Assembly (NCBI RefSeq): GCF_036014015.1
Contig: NZ_CP107905.1
Location: forward strand, 9,796,001-9,860,000
Direction of reading: 5' to 3'
Source: Streptomyces sp. NBC_00457
Lineage (GTDB): Bacteria; Actinomycetota; Actinomycetes; Streptomycetales; Streptomycetaceae
DNA: 64,000 bases
Shown in pieces: positions 51,606 through 60,896 of this stretch. The notes under the pieces are model-generated. The model made no database searches, was not told where the DNA came from, and saw only the letters and a program-made list of their open reading frames with translations. Numbering within the stretch: position 1 is the first letter of the stretch; each line of letters begins with the position of its first letter. The translations under genes and the position numbers were made by a program.

Positions 51606-51623
51606 TCTTACGGAACTCTTACG
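51606..51623 (+). promoter_or_regulatory. TCTTACG direct repeat, 11-bp period
   Basis: TCTTACG at 51606 and 51617, separated by GAAC. This is the layout of OmpR-family response-regulator sites. It lies 41 bp upstream of the start at 51664. Confidence 0.55.
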
Positions 51624-51663
51624 CGGCCGTATCGGGTGACCTCACGCACCTACGCTCCCAGGC

Positions 51664-52302
51664 ATGTCGACCATCCGACGCATGGCCCTCGTCACCGCCG
51701 CCCCACTCGTGCTGGCTGCGGCGGGCATCGCGCATCCGCACGGGCTGTCCAGATCGACAGCCGCGGACTGGACACAGCTGCACATCGCACTGTTGCCGGT
51801 TTTTCCCCTGCTCGCCGTTGGTCTCCTGGTTCCTTTGTGGCATCGGCCCCGACTCGGCCTCGCGGGCTTCGCCACCGTGGTGGCCTGGGCTGGTGCCTTC
51901 GTCTACGCGGCCTTCTACACAGGCCTCGATGCGGTCGCCGGCATCGCGGCCGGAACCGCCGTCGAGCACGTCGGCGAGACAGCGAGCCTCGGACCCGTCA
52001 AGCGCCCGCTCTACGACACGGGTGAGGCGCTGGGGCAGGCCGGCGCCTACGCCCTCATCGGCGCCATCGCGGCCACCGCGGTCGCGCTGTTCCCGAAGCA
52101 CGGCGTCCGAGTACTTCCCGGCACGGTGGTGCTCTTCGCGGCGGGCTGGTCCTTCGTCGACAGCCACATCTTCTGGCCACGCGGCGTATGGACGATGCTC
52201 GGCTTCGCCCTGGGCTTCGCTCTGCTCGCCTGGGGGACCGCGGTTGAGCGGCCCACCGGCAAGACGGGGGTTGAGGAACATCGGAACGAAAGCCGGCGGT
52301 AA
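51664..52302 (+). CDS. Membrane protein of unknown function
   Basis: 212 residues with five to six helices (LVTAAPLVLAAAGIAHPHG, LHIALLPVFPLLAVGLLVPL, GFATVVAWAGAFVYAAFYTG, AGAYALIGAIAATAVALF, TMLGFALGFALLAWGTAVE). Several His lie near helix edges (HPHG, QLH, WH, SHIFWP) and could bind a metal or haem, but no family motif is certain. ATG 51664 lies 41 bp after the TCTTACG repeat, leaving a very short leader and no good ribosome site. Confidence 0.65.
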   Translation: MSTIRRMALVTAAPLVLAAAGIAHPHGLSRSTAADWTQLHIALLPVFPLLAVGLLVPLWHRPRLGLAGFATVVAWAGAFVYAAFYTGLDAVAGIAAGTAVEHVGETASLGPVKRPLYDTGEALGQAGAYALIGAIAATAVALFPKHGVRVLPGTVVLFAAGWSFVDSHIFWPRGVWTMLGFALGFALLAWGTAVERPTGKTGVEEHRNESRR

Positions 52303-52393
52303 GCCTGTCCGGCCTCAATGAGGGCTTTGACCTGGGCTTCTATGAGGGATGAATCTTCGGCAGTCGTGTTGATCGACTGTTTGGAGGTCCGGG

Positions 52394-54758
52394 GTGCCGG
52401 TCGAGTTTTTGACGGATGAGCAGGCTGCCGCGTACGCGGCGTATCGTGGGGCGCCGTCCCCTACGGAGTTGGAGCGGTTCTTCTTCCTGGACGACGCAGA
52501 GAGGGAGCTGATCGAGCCCAAGAGGCGGGCCCACGATCGCCTGGGGTTCGCGGCCCAGCTCACGACCGCGCGCTACTCGGCGTGTTCTTGGACGATCCGG
52601 CGGACGTGCCGCCGGAGGTCGTGGACTACCTCGCCGAGCAGCTCGTCATCGGAGATCCGTCGGTGCTCAAGGAGTACGGCGAGCGGGAGAACACCCGGCT
52701 GGAGCACGTGCGCGAGCTGCGGCGAGTTCTGGAGTACCGGGAGTTCGCCGAGGCGGAGGGCGAGCTGCGGGAGTGGGTGGACGCGCGGGCCTGGACGACG
52801 GGCGAGGGGCCGAAGGCGTTGTTCGACGCGGCGGTCGGCTGGTTGCGTCAGCGGTGGGTACTGCTGCCGGGGGTGACGACGCTGACGAGGCTGGTGGCCT
52901 CGATGCGGGAGACGCGAACCAGCGGCTGTGGGACACCCTCTACGGGATGCTGAACACCGGGCAGCGGGCCGTGCTGGACTCGTTGCTGACGGTGCCGCCC
53001 GGTGAGCGGGTCTCGGAGCTGGACCGGCTGCGCCGGGGGCCGGTGCGAGTCTCGGGGCCGCAGATGAAGCGGGCGCTGGAGCGGGCGGAGGAGATCGCCG
53101 CGTTCGGGATGGGCGCCGTGGATGTGTCGCGGATACCGCCGCGGCGGCTGGCGGAGCTGTCCAGGTACGGGGTGGACGGGAAGGCGTCGTTGCTGCGCCG
53201 GCACTCCGACGCCCGCCGGTTGGCGACGCTGCTGGCCACCACGGTCTACCTGACCTCGCGGGCGGTGGACGACGCGCTGGACCTGCTGGGGGTATTGATC
53301 GCGACGAAGCTGCTGGCGATTGCGGAGCGCGAGAGCGCGAGAAGCTGAAGACCCTGCCGCGGGTGGAGCGGGCGTCGGCGAAGCTGGCGACCGCTTTCCA
53401 GGTCGTGTTCGACACCACGAGCGAGCAGGTCGACACCGACACCGGGGATATCGCCCCGCCGAAGGTGGAGAGCTTGGAAGGGATGTGGGCGGCGATCGAG
53501 CAGGTGGTGCCCCGGCACGAGCTGGTCGCGGCGATCGCTGCGCTGTTCGAGCTGACGCCGCCACTGGACTCCGACGCCGACGAGGCATGGCGGGCCATGC
53601 TGGTCAACCGGTTCGGCACGGTCCGCCCGTTCTTGAAGCTGCTGGTCACCGTGGTGGACTTCGCCGCCACCCCGGAGGGCGAGGCCGTGCTGAGCGCGCT
53701 GTTGTCGCTGCCGGAGCTGATGGGCCGCAAGAAGGTCGGCCCGGCCGAGATCGACACCGGCCTGCTCAGCGGGTCGGGGCGGCGTCTCGTGCTATCGGCG
53801 CCGCATCTGGAGCCGGGCACGGTGGACTGGAAGGCGCACACGTTCTGAGTGCTTGAGCACCTGCACCGGATGCTGCGCAGCAAGCAGGTCTTCGCCCGTA
53901 ACTCGTCAAAGTGGGGTGACCCGCGGGCGAAGCTGCTGGCCGGCGAGGCGTGGCAGCAGGCGCGGCTGACCGTGCTGGCCTCGCTGAACCTGCCCGGGGA
54001 AGCGGGGAAGCATCTGGCGGCGCGGGCCGTGCTGCTGGACGGCACGTACCGGGAGGTCGCCGGCCGTGTCCCCGACAACGCACAGATCGTCTTCGACGAC
54101 GACGGCCGCCTGCACTTCGCCGCCCTGGAGCCGGAGCCGGAACCGGCCTCCCTGCTGGAGTTGCGGGCGGCGGTCAACGCGATGCTGCCGCGTGTGGACC
54201 TGCCGGAGGTGCTGCTGGAGGTGTTCTCCTGGACCGGCGCCGACCAGGCGTTCACCTCGGTGACCGGCGGCGAGGCCCGCCTCAAAGACCTGCACGTCAC
54301 GATCGCCGCGCTGCTGGTCGCCCACGGCTGCAACGTCAGCTACACGCCGGTGATGGGCGGCGTGGACGCGCTGAAGTATGGGCGTCTATCCCTCGACCAG
54401 ACGTATCTGCGGCTGGCCAACGTACCGGGCCGCGAACGCCGCCCTCATCGGGCACCAGGCGTCCATCGGCCTCGTCCAGGTGCGGGGCGGGGATCTGGTC
54501 GCCTCGGTGGACGGGATGCGGTTCGTCGTGCCCGTCCCCAGCGTGTACGCGCGGCCGAACCTGAAGTGCTTTGGCCGCCGGGGCGGCGCGACCTGGCTAA
54601 ACATGATCAATGACCAGGCCGCCGGGCGCGGCGGGAAGGTCGTGGCCGGCACGCCGCGTGACTCCCTGTATGTGCTGGACAGCGGAAATACGCCAACTAC
54701 CCGGCCTTGGGGAAACTTCAACCGCAACTCCGCCCGCGAAGCAGAACGCACCGCCTGA
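52394..54758 (+). pseudogene. Tn3-family transposase, heavily decayed and truncated
   Basis: Starts at GTG 52394 after GGAGG: PVEFLTDEQAAAYAAYRGAP, a DUF4158-type N-terminus. It then needs frame changes near 52575 (to VFLDDPADVPPEVVDYLAEQ), 52900 (to NQRLWDTLYGMLNTGQRAVL) and 53345 (to RVERASAKLATAFQVVF). An in-frame TGA at 53846 stands between AHTF and VLEHLHRML, and another shift occurs near 54415 (to RAANAALIGHQASIG). It stops being transposase after RDSLYVLD near 54680, about 70 percent of the way through; the catalytic C-terminal third is missing. Clearly dead. Confidence 0.85.
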
Positions 54759-55187
54759 GCCACCCGCGACGCCGCCTACCGTGAATCCCTAAAGATCGAC
54801 TGCTGCACCGGCGAACCCATCCCGTCCGACGAGCACGGCTGCCCTCAGTACCGCTGCGGACGCTGCGGCGCCCTCGACTTCGCCGGCACCTCTGCCTTCA
54901 CCCACGACCGCGGCTGGGGCGGCTGCTACGCCGACACCGAACCCACCCTCGGCACCGGCAAGACGATCCACCAGGTCGGCCTCTCCGCCTACCGCCACGA
55001 CAACCAGCACTACCCACCCTGCGCCCGCACGGGCTGCGGCCATGCGCGCGGCGTCCACCAAAGCGTGCCGCCCGCGGCGCCCGAAGACTCCCGCTGTGAT
55101 GAGTACTGCGGCTGCCTCGGCTACGCCGTCCCACCTACCTCCGACGCCCAGGCCCTCGGCCTGCCGAATTCGCTTACGAGACCGTGA
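54759..55187 (+). pseudogene. Cysteine-rich remnant without a start codon
   Basis: An open frame with no ATG or GTG at its beginning reads TGEPIPSDEHGCPQYRCGRC, GALDFAGTSAFTHDRGWGGC, CARTGCGHARGVHQ and CDEYCGCLGY: four Cys clusters that look like zinc knuckles. It follows directly on the broken Tn3 transposase, so it is probably the tail of a gene cut by that rearrangement. Family not recognised. Confidence 0.4.
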
Positions 55188-55374
55188 CGCGTGCGAGGGC
55201 GAACTGGATTCCGTGACGATTGAGGTGGCACTATCAGCGTCGCCGGACAGCCGCGAGTCCGTGTCCTCGGGCCCGTCCGTCCTCAAGCCGGTGCAGGAGG
55301 CCGAAGCAAAGGCCACGGCGGGACGAAGAGGCGGAACCGACGACCCACAGCAGCAACTCCAAAAGGACGTGTCG

Positions 55375-55830
55375 ATGCGACTGGCCCTGAAGACATCGGA
55401 CCCTGTGCGAGCCCGGTCCCTGCGCAGGATGCTCATCGCACTCCTGGTTGCCACTGTCGCCACCGCCCTGACGATCGGCGGCATTGCAGTGTCCAACGCG
55501 GTGAACCAGCCGGAGCTCCGGATACGCGGCATCCCCAGCAACGGCGTGCTGAACGCCGCCGCGCTCTCCGAAGCCACGCTCACGGTGGACACCGTAGAAA
55601 CGGTCGGTAGCAGCGTCGACCAGGAGCTGCACAGCGAGGCGCTGCGCAACGTCGAGGCCAGGCTGAACGGCGAGATCGTTCCCACCCTGTGGGTCGGAAA
55701 CCACCGGGTTATCGATTTGGGGGCGTTGCGGGACGGGGAGTACGAAGTGACGGTGACCACCGACCTGGGCCTGCTCTGGAACGAGATCAGTCTCAGTCGC
55801 CGCTTCATCGTGGACACCACCGAGTCTTGA
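55375..55830 (+). CDS. Secreted or membrane-anchored protein, probably truncated
   Basis: 151 residues. A basic start and one helix (MLIALLVATVATALTIGGIA) are followed by a beta-rich region (SNAVNQPELRIRGIPSNGVL, RLNGEIVPTLWVGNHRVIDL, GEYEVTVTTDLGLLWNEIS) resembling an Ig-like module found before a catalytic domain in larger secreted enzymes. The expected rest is absent, and the following 550 bp look like debris, so this may be only the 5' part of a gene. ATG 55375 has AAGGA about eight bases upstream. Confidence 0.5.
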   Translation: MRLALKTSDPVRARSLRRMLIALLVATVATALTIGGIAVSNAVNQPELRIRGIPSNGVLNAAALSEATLTVDTVETVGSSVDQELHSEALRNVEARLNGEIVPTLWVGNHRVIDLGALRDGEYEVTVTTDLGLLWNEISLSRRFIVDTTES

Positions 55831-56381
55831 CCTCAAGGTCCCAGATGCGGTGTCCGACGGCCCTTCAAGGCCGTTCACGATCACGGGGACGGCGACGGAC
55901 GCTCAAAAATTTTGGCCGGATCCATGCGATAGCGAAATCTTCACGAAACGGGATGCACCAGACAGACGCCAACTCGCCCCAGCGAAGGCAGTCGGCGGCC
56001 GCCTCCCAGGCCCACCTCCAGGCACCGTTCTTGCCGTGGCCACCAAGTCAGGTGCGCCCACCGGGGATGGCGGTTCGACGACCCCGCGCAGCCGAGGAAG
56101 TGAATCCGCCCGCGAAGGTGGAGCGGTGCTCACCAGGCGCATACGGACAGGGCCTCCTGAACAGCTCGTTGGTGTCGAATCACCGAGCAGCAGGAGGCCA
56201 ACAGGCGTGTGCCTGGGAGACCCGTGTCTTGCTGAGCACGGCTACCGATCAGGCCGTAACGGTCCTGGAGATTGTCCGCAGGTTGGTTCCGCGCGGCCTG
56301 TACGGGCCGGTGCGGGACTGCCTCGACGGCGTCTCGGGCGACTGATGCGTTCTTGAAGTGTGGCTGCTGCTGGTGCGTCGG
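55831..56381. other. Debris region, no gene recognised
   Basis: 550 bp with open frames on both strands but no motif. The last 100 bp read LEIVRRLVPRGLYGPVRDCL on the plus strand, perhaps a remnant of something unidentified. Confidence 0.3.
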
Positions 56382-56738
56382 TTACGGGCGCTTCGCTGTG
56401 TTGTCGCGCAGCAGCAGCCACTGACTCGCGTCGGTGCCGCCTGAGTGTGCAGCCGGTCCATGCAGCAGCACGGCGTAAGCCGTCCTCTCTGCCTTGCTGG
56501 GGGCGGCATACTGGTCTGGCGCCTCTGGGGTCGGGAATGACCTCGTCATGGCTTTCCAGGCCTTGTCCGCGTTCGGAGTGCTGAGCATCGGCCCTCCCGG
56601 GCTCAATAGGGTCATGCGGTGAAGTACATGCAGGTACTGCTTCTCCCGCGGTGTCTTCTCGTGCCTGACGGGGGAGGCATGAGGCAGGGTCGTTTCAAAG
56701 TCCTGTTTGCGGGTGATCGTGCAGGTCAGGCACCCCAT
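56382..56738 (-). CDS. Hypothetical protein next to IS110, doubtful
   Basis: 118 residues (GCLTCTITRKQDFETTLPHA ... AERTAYAVLLHGPAAHSG). No motif, no ribosome site at ATG 56738, and it lies 12 bp from the IS110 transposase stop on the same strand. Amino-acid composition is plausible in its second half only. Listed because codon use is acceptable; it may be a fragment. Confidence 0.25.
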   Translation of the reverse strand: MGCLTCTITRKQDFETTLPHASPVRHEKTPREKQYLHVLHRMTLLSPGGPMLSTPNADKAWKAMTRSFPTPEAPDQYAAPSKAERTAYAVLLHGPAAHSGGTDASQWLLLRDNTAKRP

Positions 56739-56749
56739 GTCGTTTGATG

Positions 56750-57976
56750 TCAAGCGGCAGGGGTGTAGGCGTGGTGCGACCAGGCGGTCGCTTCGTCGTA
56801 GAGGGTTCGGGTCTTGAGGCATCCGTGGAGGATGCCGACGAGACGGTTGTCGAGCTGCCGCAGGGCCGGGTTGTAGCCGGCCTCGCGGGCTCGTTGCTTG
56901 TCGTAGTAGCGGCGGGCACCGGGCGAGGCCCGCAGGGCGGAGAACGCCTGGGTCTGCAGCGCATCGGCGAGCCGGTTGTTGCGGACGTAGCGGGCCTGGA
57001 CGGTGTGGCTCTTGCCGGAGGCCCGGGTGATAGGGCTGGTGCCGGCGTAGTTCTTGCGCGCCTTCGCGGATGCGTATCGGGTGGAGTCGTCTCCGAACTC
57101 GGCGAGCACCCGGGCGCCGGTGACGTGCGCGATGCCGGGCATCGAGAGGTAGATCTCAGCGTCCGGGTGCTTCAGAAAATGGGCCTTCACCTGCCCTTCC
57201 AGGTCGGCTATCTGCTCGTTCAGGGCGATCAGCAGCCGGGCGTGAGCGATGACGGTGGCCGCGTAGGCGGCCGTGACCGGCTCGGGCAGGCCCAGCTGGC
57301 GTTCGCGCAGCGCGGCCTGGATCGTGGCCGCTTTCGCGTCCCGGTTGTGCCGGCGGGCACGGGCCAGGACGGCATGGATCTGCGTGCGGGTCAGCTTCGC
57401 CCCGGTCTGCGGGGTGGGCGCCTTGATCAACAGTTCCAAGGCGTCCGTGCTGTTCAACGTGAGGTCCGCGTAGGCAGCCAGGGCGGCGGGGAAGTACTCG
57501 CGCAGCGTGCTGCGCAGCCGCTGGAAGGTGCGGGTGCGTTCCCAGATCAAGGTCTGGTGGGCGCGGGCGACAACCTTGACGGCCTGCGCCTGCTCGCTGT
57601 CCCCGGCCACCGGCCGCAACTGGGCCCGGTCGATGCGGACCATGTCGGCCAGCGCGTGCGCGTCTCCCCTGTCGCTCTTGGCGCCGGAGGAGGCATAGCG
57701 TTCCTTGAACCGGGCGACCTGCCGCGGGTTGATGGCATAGACCTGGTAGCCGGAGGCGATCAGGGCCTGTACCCAGGAGCCGCGGTCGGTCTCGATCCCG
57801 ACCACCACTTCGGCGGCATCCAGGTCCCCGCCACCGTGCTTCGCGAGGAGCTCGTGCAGCTTCCCGATCCCCTCCACACCTTCGGGCAGTCTCGCCGCGG
57901 CGAGTTTGTGGCCTGCCTCGTCCTGGACCTCGACGTCATGGTGGTCTTCGGCCCAGTCGTCGCCGATCAGCAGCAA
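56750..57976 (-). CDS. IS110-family transposase
   Basis: 408 residues. N-terminal RuvC-like DEDD domain (LIGDDWAEDHHDVEVQDEAG, VVVGIETDRGSWVQALIASG, YQVYAINPRQVARFKERY, SGAKSDRGDAHALADMVRID) and C-terminal transposase_20 block (YLSMPGIAHVTGARVLAEFG, RKNYAGTSPITRASGKS). All catalytic acids are present and the frame is intact. TTG 57976 gives the family's usual LLLIGDDWAEDHHD beginning with AGGAGG five bases upstream; an upstream in-frame GTG at 58030 is the alternative. Element ends were not found. Confidence 0.9.
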   Translation of the reverse strand: MLLIGDDWAEDHHDVEVQDEAGHKLAAARLPEGVEGIGKLHELLAKHGGGDLDAAEVVVGIETDRGSWVQALIASGYQVYAINPRQVARFKERYASSGAKSDRGDAHALADMVRIDRAQLRPVAGDSEQAQAVKVVARAHQTLIWERTRTFQRLRSTLREYFPAALAAYADLTLNSTDALELLIKAPTPQTGAKLTRTQIHAVLARARRHNRDAKAATIQAALRERQLGLPEPVTAAYAATVIAHARLLIALNEQIADLEGQVKAHFLKHPDAEIYLSMPGIAHVTGARVLAEFGDDSTRYASAKARKNYAGTSPITRASGKSHTVQARYVRNNRLADALQTQAFSALRASPGARRYYDKQRAREAGYNPALRQLDNRLVGILHGCLKTRTLYDEATAWSHHAYTPAA

Positions 57977-58954
57977 CTCGTCCTCCTGGTCAGGTGCTTC
58001 GCTCCTTGCAGCCTGCGGAAGGCACGGCACGTGGCCTAATGGATCCAGTGCTCACGCCCCACTGCCCGGCGGGCACGCCACCCCATCAACGGTCTGGCCT
58101 CCCGGCCGACCAGCAGGGGCACGGTCTGACCTCAGAAGTCGAATGCTTCCGGCGACGAAAGTGCTCACCTACTGGCGGCTACGGCATCGAGTCTCTACGA
58201 CCCAACAGCTCCCATTAGGCGATGCCGCGTAGGTCGAGCGGCCTGTTGAAGGGGTCGTGGCCGCCGAGGTCCGGCTCTGGGCCTGAGTTGGGGGTGCTTC
58301 AGGTCGAGCTGCGGCTGACGGCGAGCGGTCCCCGCGTGATCGAGAGCAACGGCCGGCCGCCGGCGACTCGCGGGCCGTACCGTCGCACGACACAGGGGGG
58401 CTCCGGGATGGTCGCCGCCTACGGAATCACCACCGCGCACGCGGCACAGGCGTCGGCGAGCTGCCAGGTCCGCCCCCGGTCCGCCCGGTCAGTACCAGTT
58501 GCTCTGAGCCTCGCTCTCGCCCGGGCCTGGAGCCAGGAGCTTCGCGGGGCCGCCGCGGAGAAGGAGCGCGAGCGGCCTTGCGGCATCGTGTCCACCGCTC
58601 TCCGCTACCTGCGCGAAGCAGGAGATGGCCGCAGGGCAGGCCGGATCGAGCGCGGCCTGAACGGGAGGTAGCTCTAGTCGGTCGGAGTGTCAGTGTCGCC
58701 GCCATACTCAGAAGATGTGCAACTGACTTTCAGGCGCATGTCCAGGAGTCCTCGACCGAGTAGGAACGAATTGACACGCGAGAGCGATGCGGTGCCTGAC
58801 CGCGACCCGTACCTTCTGGCGTAGACGCGAGAGGCTTTCGGGCGCGTGGTCTACAGCCACAAGACCCATGAGAAGCAGGCGGACATCTGCTTCACCAAGC
58901 ACCGGTGGCAGCAGGGCGTCCTCATTGCTCTCACCGCGATGAGCTCGGGCACCT
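57977..58954. other. Long stretch without a recognised gene
   Basis: Nearly 1 kb between IS110 and the acylase fragment. Open frames exist on both strands but none has a motif. It probably contains the IS110 end and unrelated debris. Confidence 0.35.
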
Positions 58955-59295
58955 TCCTTGCCGCGGTTGTCGGAGGCGTCGGAGAGCGAGAAGTCGGTGG
59001 CCGCGTCGGGCCCGGAGAAGCGCGAGCGGTCGCCGCGCAGCGTGACGAACCCGTCGGCGAGCACGCACACCTGGTCGGCGGCCTGCGCCCAGCCGGTACC
59101 GAAGCCGAGGTTCGTGCAGTCCTTCGCGACGATGTGCGGAATGCCGTACTCGGTGTAGCGGATCACGGCGGACAGACCGCCGTGCGAGGGATGCTACTGC
59201 GGACTCTGCCGTTCTGCCGAGGCTGCCGGCAGGGCGGCGGTCGCGGTGAGCAGAGCGACGGCCGCGACGAGGAGCCGTCTGAAGCGGGTGCGCAT
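58955..59295 (-). pseudogene. Penicillin-acylase-family gene, 5' fragment with nonsense codon
   Basis: ATG 59295, after GGGAGGC, opens a good signal peptide (RLLVAAVALLTATAALPAAS). An in-frame TAG at 59194-59196 interrupts it. The same frame then reads VIRYTEYGIPHIVAKDCTNL, GFGTGWAQAADQVCVLADGF and VTLRGDRSRFSGPDAATDFS, the beginning of an Ntn-hydrolase acylase (penicillin or N-acyl-homoserine-lactone acylase). After about 58955 the similarity ends, and the catalytic Ser and the whole beta chain are missing. Dead gene. Confidence 0.8.
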
Positions 59296-59390
59296 CGTGC
59301 CTCCCAACGTCATTGAGGGAAGGAGCGGTTGAGCGTACCGACGGGCATGTGCCTTGACCTCCGGCAGCGGCACAACCAGGATCACGTGTC

Positions 59391-60896
59391 ATGACGTCTG
59401 GACACGGCAGTACGGTTGACGGGATCCTGCGGCGCAGCGCCCGGCGCACCCCGGCGCGCGTCGCGGTCGAGTACGGCGACCGCGCCTGGACGTACGAGGA
59501 ACTCGACGAGGCCGTCTCACGGGCCGCGAGCGTCCTGCGCGACCAGGGCCTCGCCCCCGGCGACCGGGTCGGCTCCTACGGCCACAACTCCGACGCCTAC
59601 CTCATCGGCTTCCTGGCCTGCGCCCGGGCGGGCCTGGTGCACGTACCAGTCAACCAGAACCTGACCGGCGACGACCTCGCGTACATCGTCGGCCAGTCCG
59701 GCAGCGCGCTGGTGCTCGCCGACCCCGGCCTGTCGGACCGGCTCCCCGACGGCGTCCGTACGGTGCCCCTGCGAGACGCCGGCGACTCACTGCTCGCGCG
59801 GCTGGCACAGGCCCCCGAGTATGACGGCCCGGAGCCGCGCTCCGAGGACCTGGTGCAGTTGCTCTACACCTCCGGCACCACGGCCCTGCCCAAGGGCGCG
59901 ATGATGACGCACCGGGCGCTGGTGCACGAGTACCTCAGCGCGATCACCGCCCTCGACCTCAGCGCCGGCGACCGTCCCGTGCACTCGCTGCCGCTGTACC
60001 ACTCGGCGCAGATGCATGTGTTCCTGCTGCCGTACCTCGCGGCAGGGGCGACGAACATCATCCTCGACGCGCCCGACGGCGACCGGCTGTTCGACCTGAT
60101 CGAAGCGGGCCGCGTAGACAGCCTGTTCGCGCCGCCCACCGTGTGGATCGGCCTCGCCAACCGCCCGGACTTCGACCGACGTGACCTCGGCGGGCTGCGG
60201 AAGGCGTACTACGGGGCGTCGATCATGCCGGTGCCCGTACTGGAACGGCTGCGGGAGCGGCTGCCGAAGCTGGCGTTCTACAACTGCTTCGGACAGAGCG
60301 AGATCGGCCCCCTGGCCACCGTCCTCGGACCCCACGAGCACAAGGGCCGGATGGACTCCTGCGGCCGTCCCGTGCTGTTCGTGGACGCCCGCGTGGTCGA
60401 CGAGGACGGCAAGGACGTCCCCGACGGAACGCCCGGCGAAATCGTCTATCGCTCCCCGCAGTTGTGCGAGGGCTACTGGGACAAGCCCGAGGAGACCGCC
60501 GACGCCTTCCGCGACGGCTGGTTCCACTCCGGCGACCTCGCCGTGCGGGACGCCCACGGCTACTTCACCATCGTCGACCGGGTGAAGGACGTCATCAACT
60601 CCGGCGGCGTGCTGGTCGCTTCACGGCAGGTCGAGGACGCGCTCTACACCCACGAGGCGGTCGCCGAGGTCGCGGTGATCGGCCTGCTCGACGAGCGCTG
60701 GATCGAGGCCGTCACCGCCGTCGTCGTCCGCCGCGGTGAGACCACGCAGGAGGACCTGATCGCGCACGCCCGCGACAAGCTCCCCCACTTCAAGGCCCCG
60801 AAGCGGGTCCTGTTCGTGGACGAGCTGCCGCGCAACGCGAGCGGGAAGATCCTGAAACGGGAGCTGAGGGACCGGTTCGGCGGAACCTCACTCTGA
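59391..60896 (+). CDS. Acyl-CoA synthetase (FadD/AMP-forming)
   Basis: 501 residues with all ANL motifs: LLYTSGTTALPKGAMMTHRA, PLYHSAQMHVFLLPYLAAGA, YNCFGQSEIGPLATVLG, FHSGDLAVRDAHGYFTIVDR, VINSGGVLVASRQVEDALY and the catalytic Lys in RNASGKILKRELRD. Style and length fit long/medium-chain fatty-acyl-CoA ligases of Streptomyces. ATG 59391 lies 95 bp from the divergent acylase fragment. Its last 253 bp lie opposite the run-on end of the GH76 gene. Confidence 0.88.
   Translation: MTSGHGSTVDGILRRSARRTPARVAVEYGDRAWTYEELDEAVSRAASVLRDQGLAPGDRVGSYGHNSDAYLIGFLACARAGLVHVPVNQNLTGDDLAYIVGQSGSALVLADPGLSDRLPDGVRTVPLRDAGDSLLARLAQAPEYDGPEPRSEDLVQLLYTSGTTALPKGAMMTHRALVHEYLSAITALDLSAGDRPVHSLPLYHSAQMHVFLLPYLAAGATNIILDAPDGDRLFDLIEAGRVDSLFAPPTVWIGLANRPDFDRRDLGGLRKAYYGASIMPVPVLERLRERLPKLAFYNCFGQSEIGPLATVLGPHEHKGRMDSCGRPVLFVDARVVDEDGKDVPDGTPGEIVYRSPQLCEGYWDKPEETADAFRDGWFHSGDLAVRDAHGYFTIVDRVKDVINSGGVLVASRQVEDALYTHEAVAEVAVIGLLDERWIEAVTAVVVRRGETTQEDLIAHARDKLPHFKAPKRVLFVDELPRNASGKILKRELRDRFGGTSL

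Noticed and set aside
53846..53848. TGA in the Tn3 transposase as a selenocysteine codon
   Set aside because: The gene has several frameshifts and is truncated; a simple nonsense mutation is far more likely.
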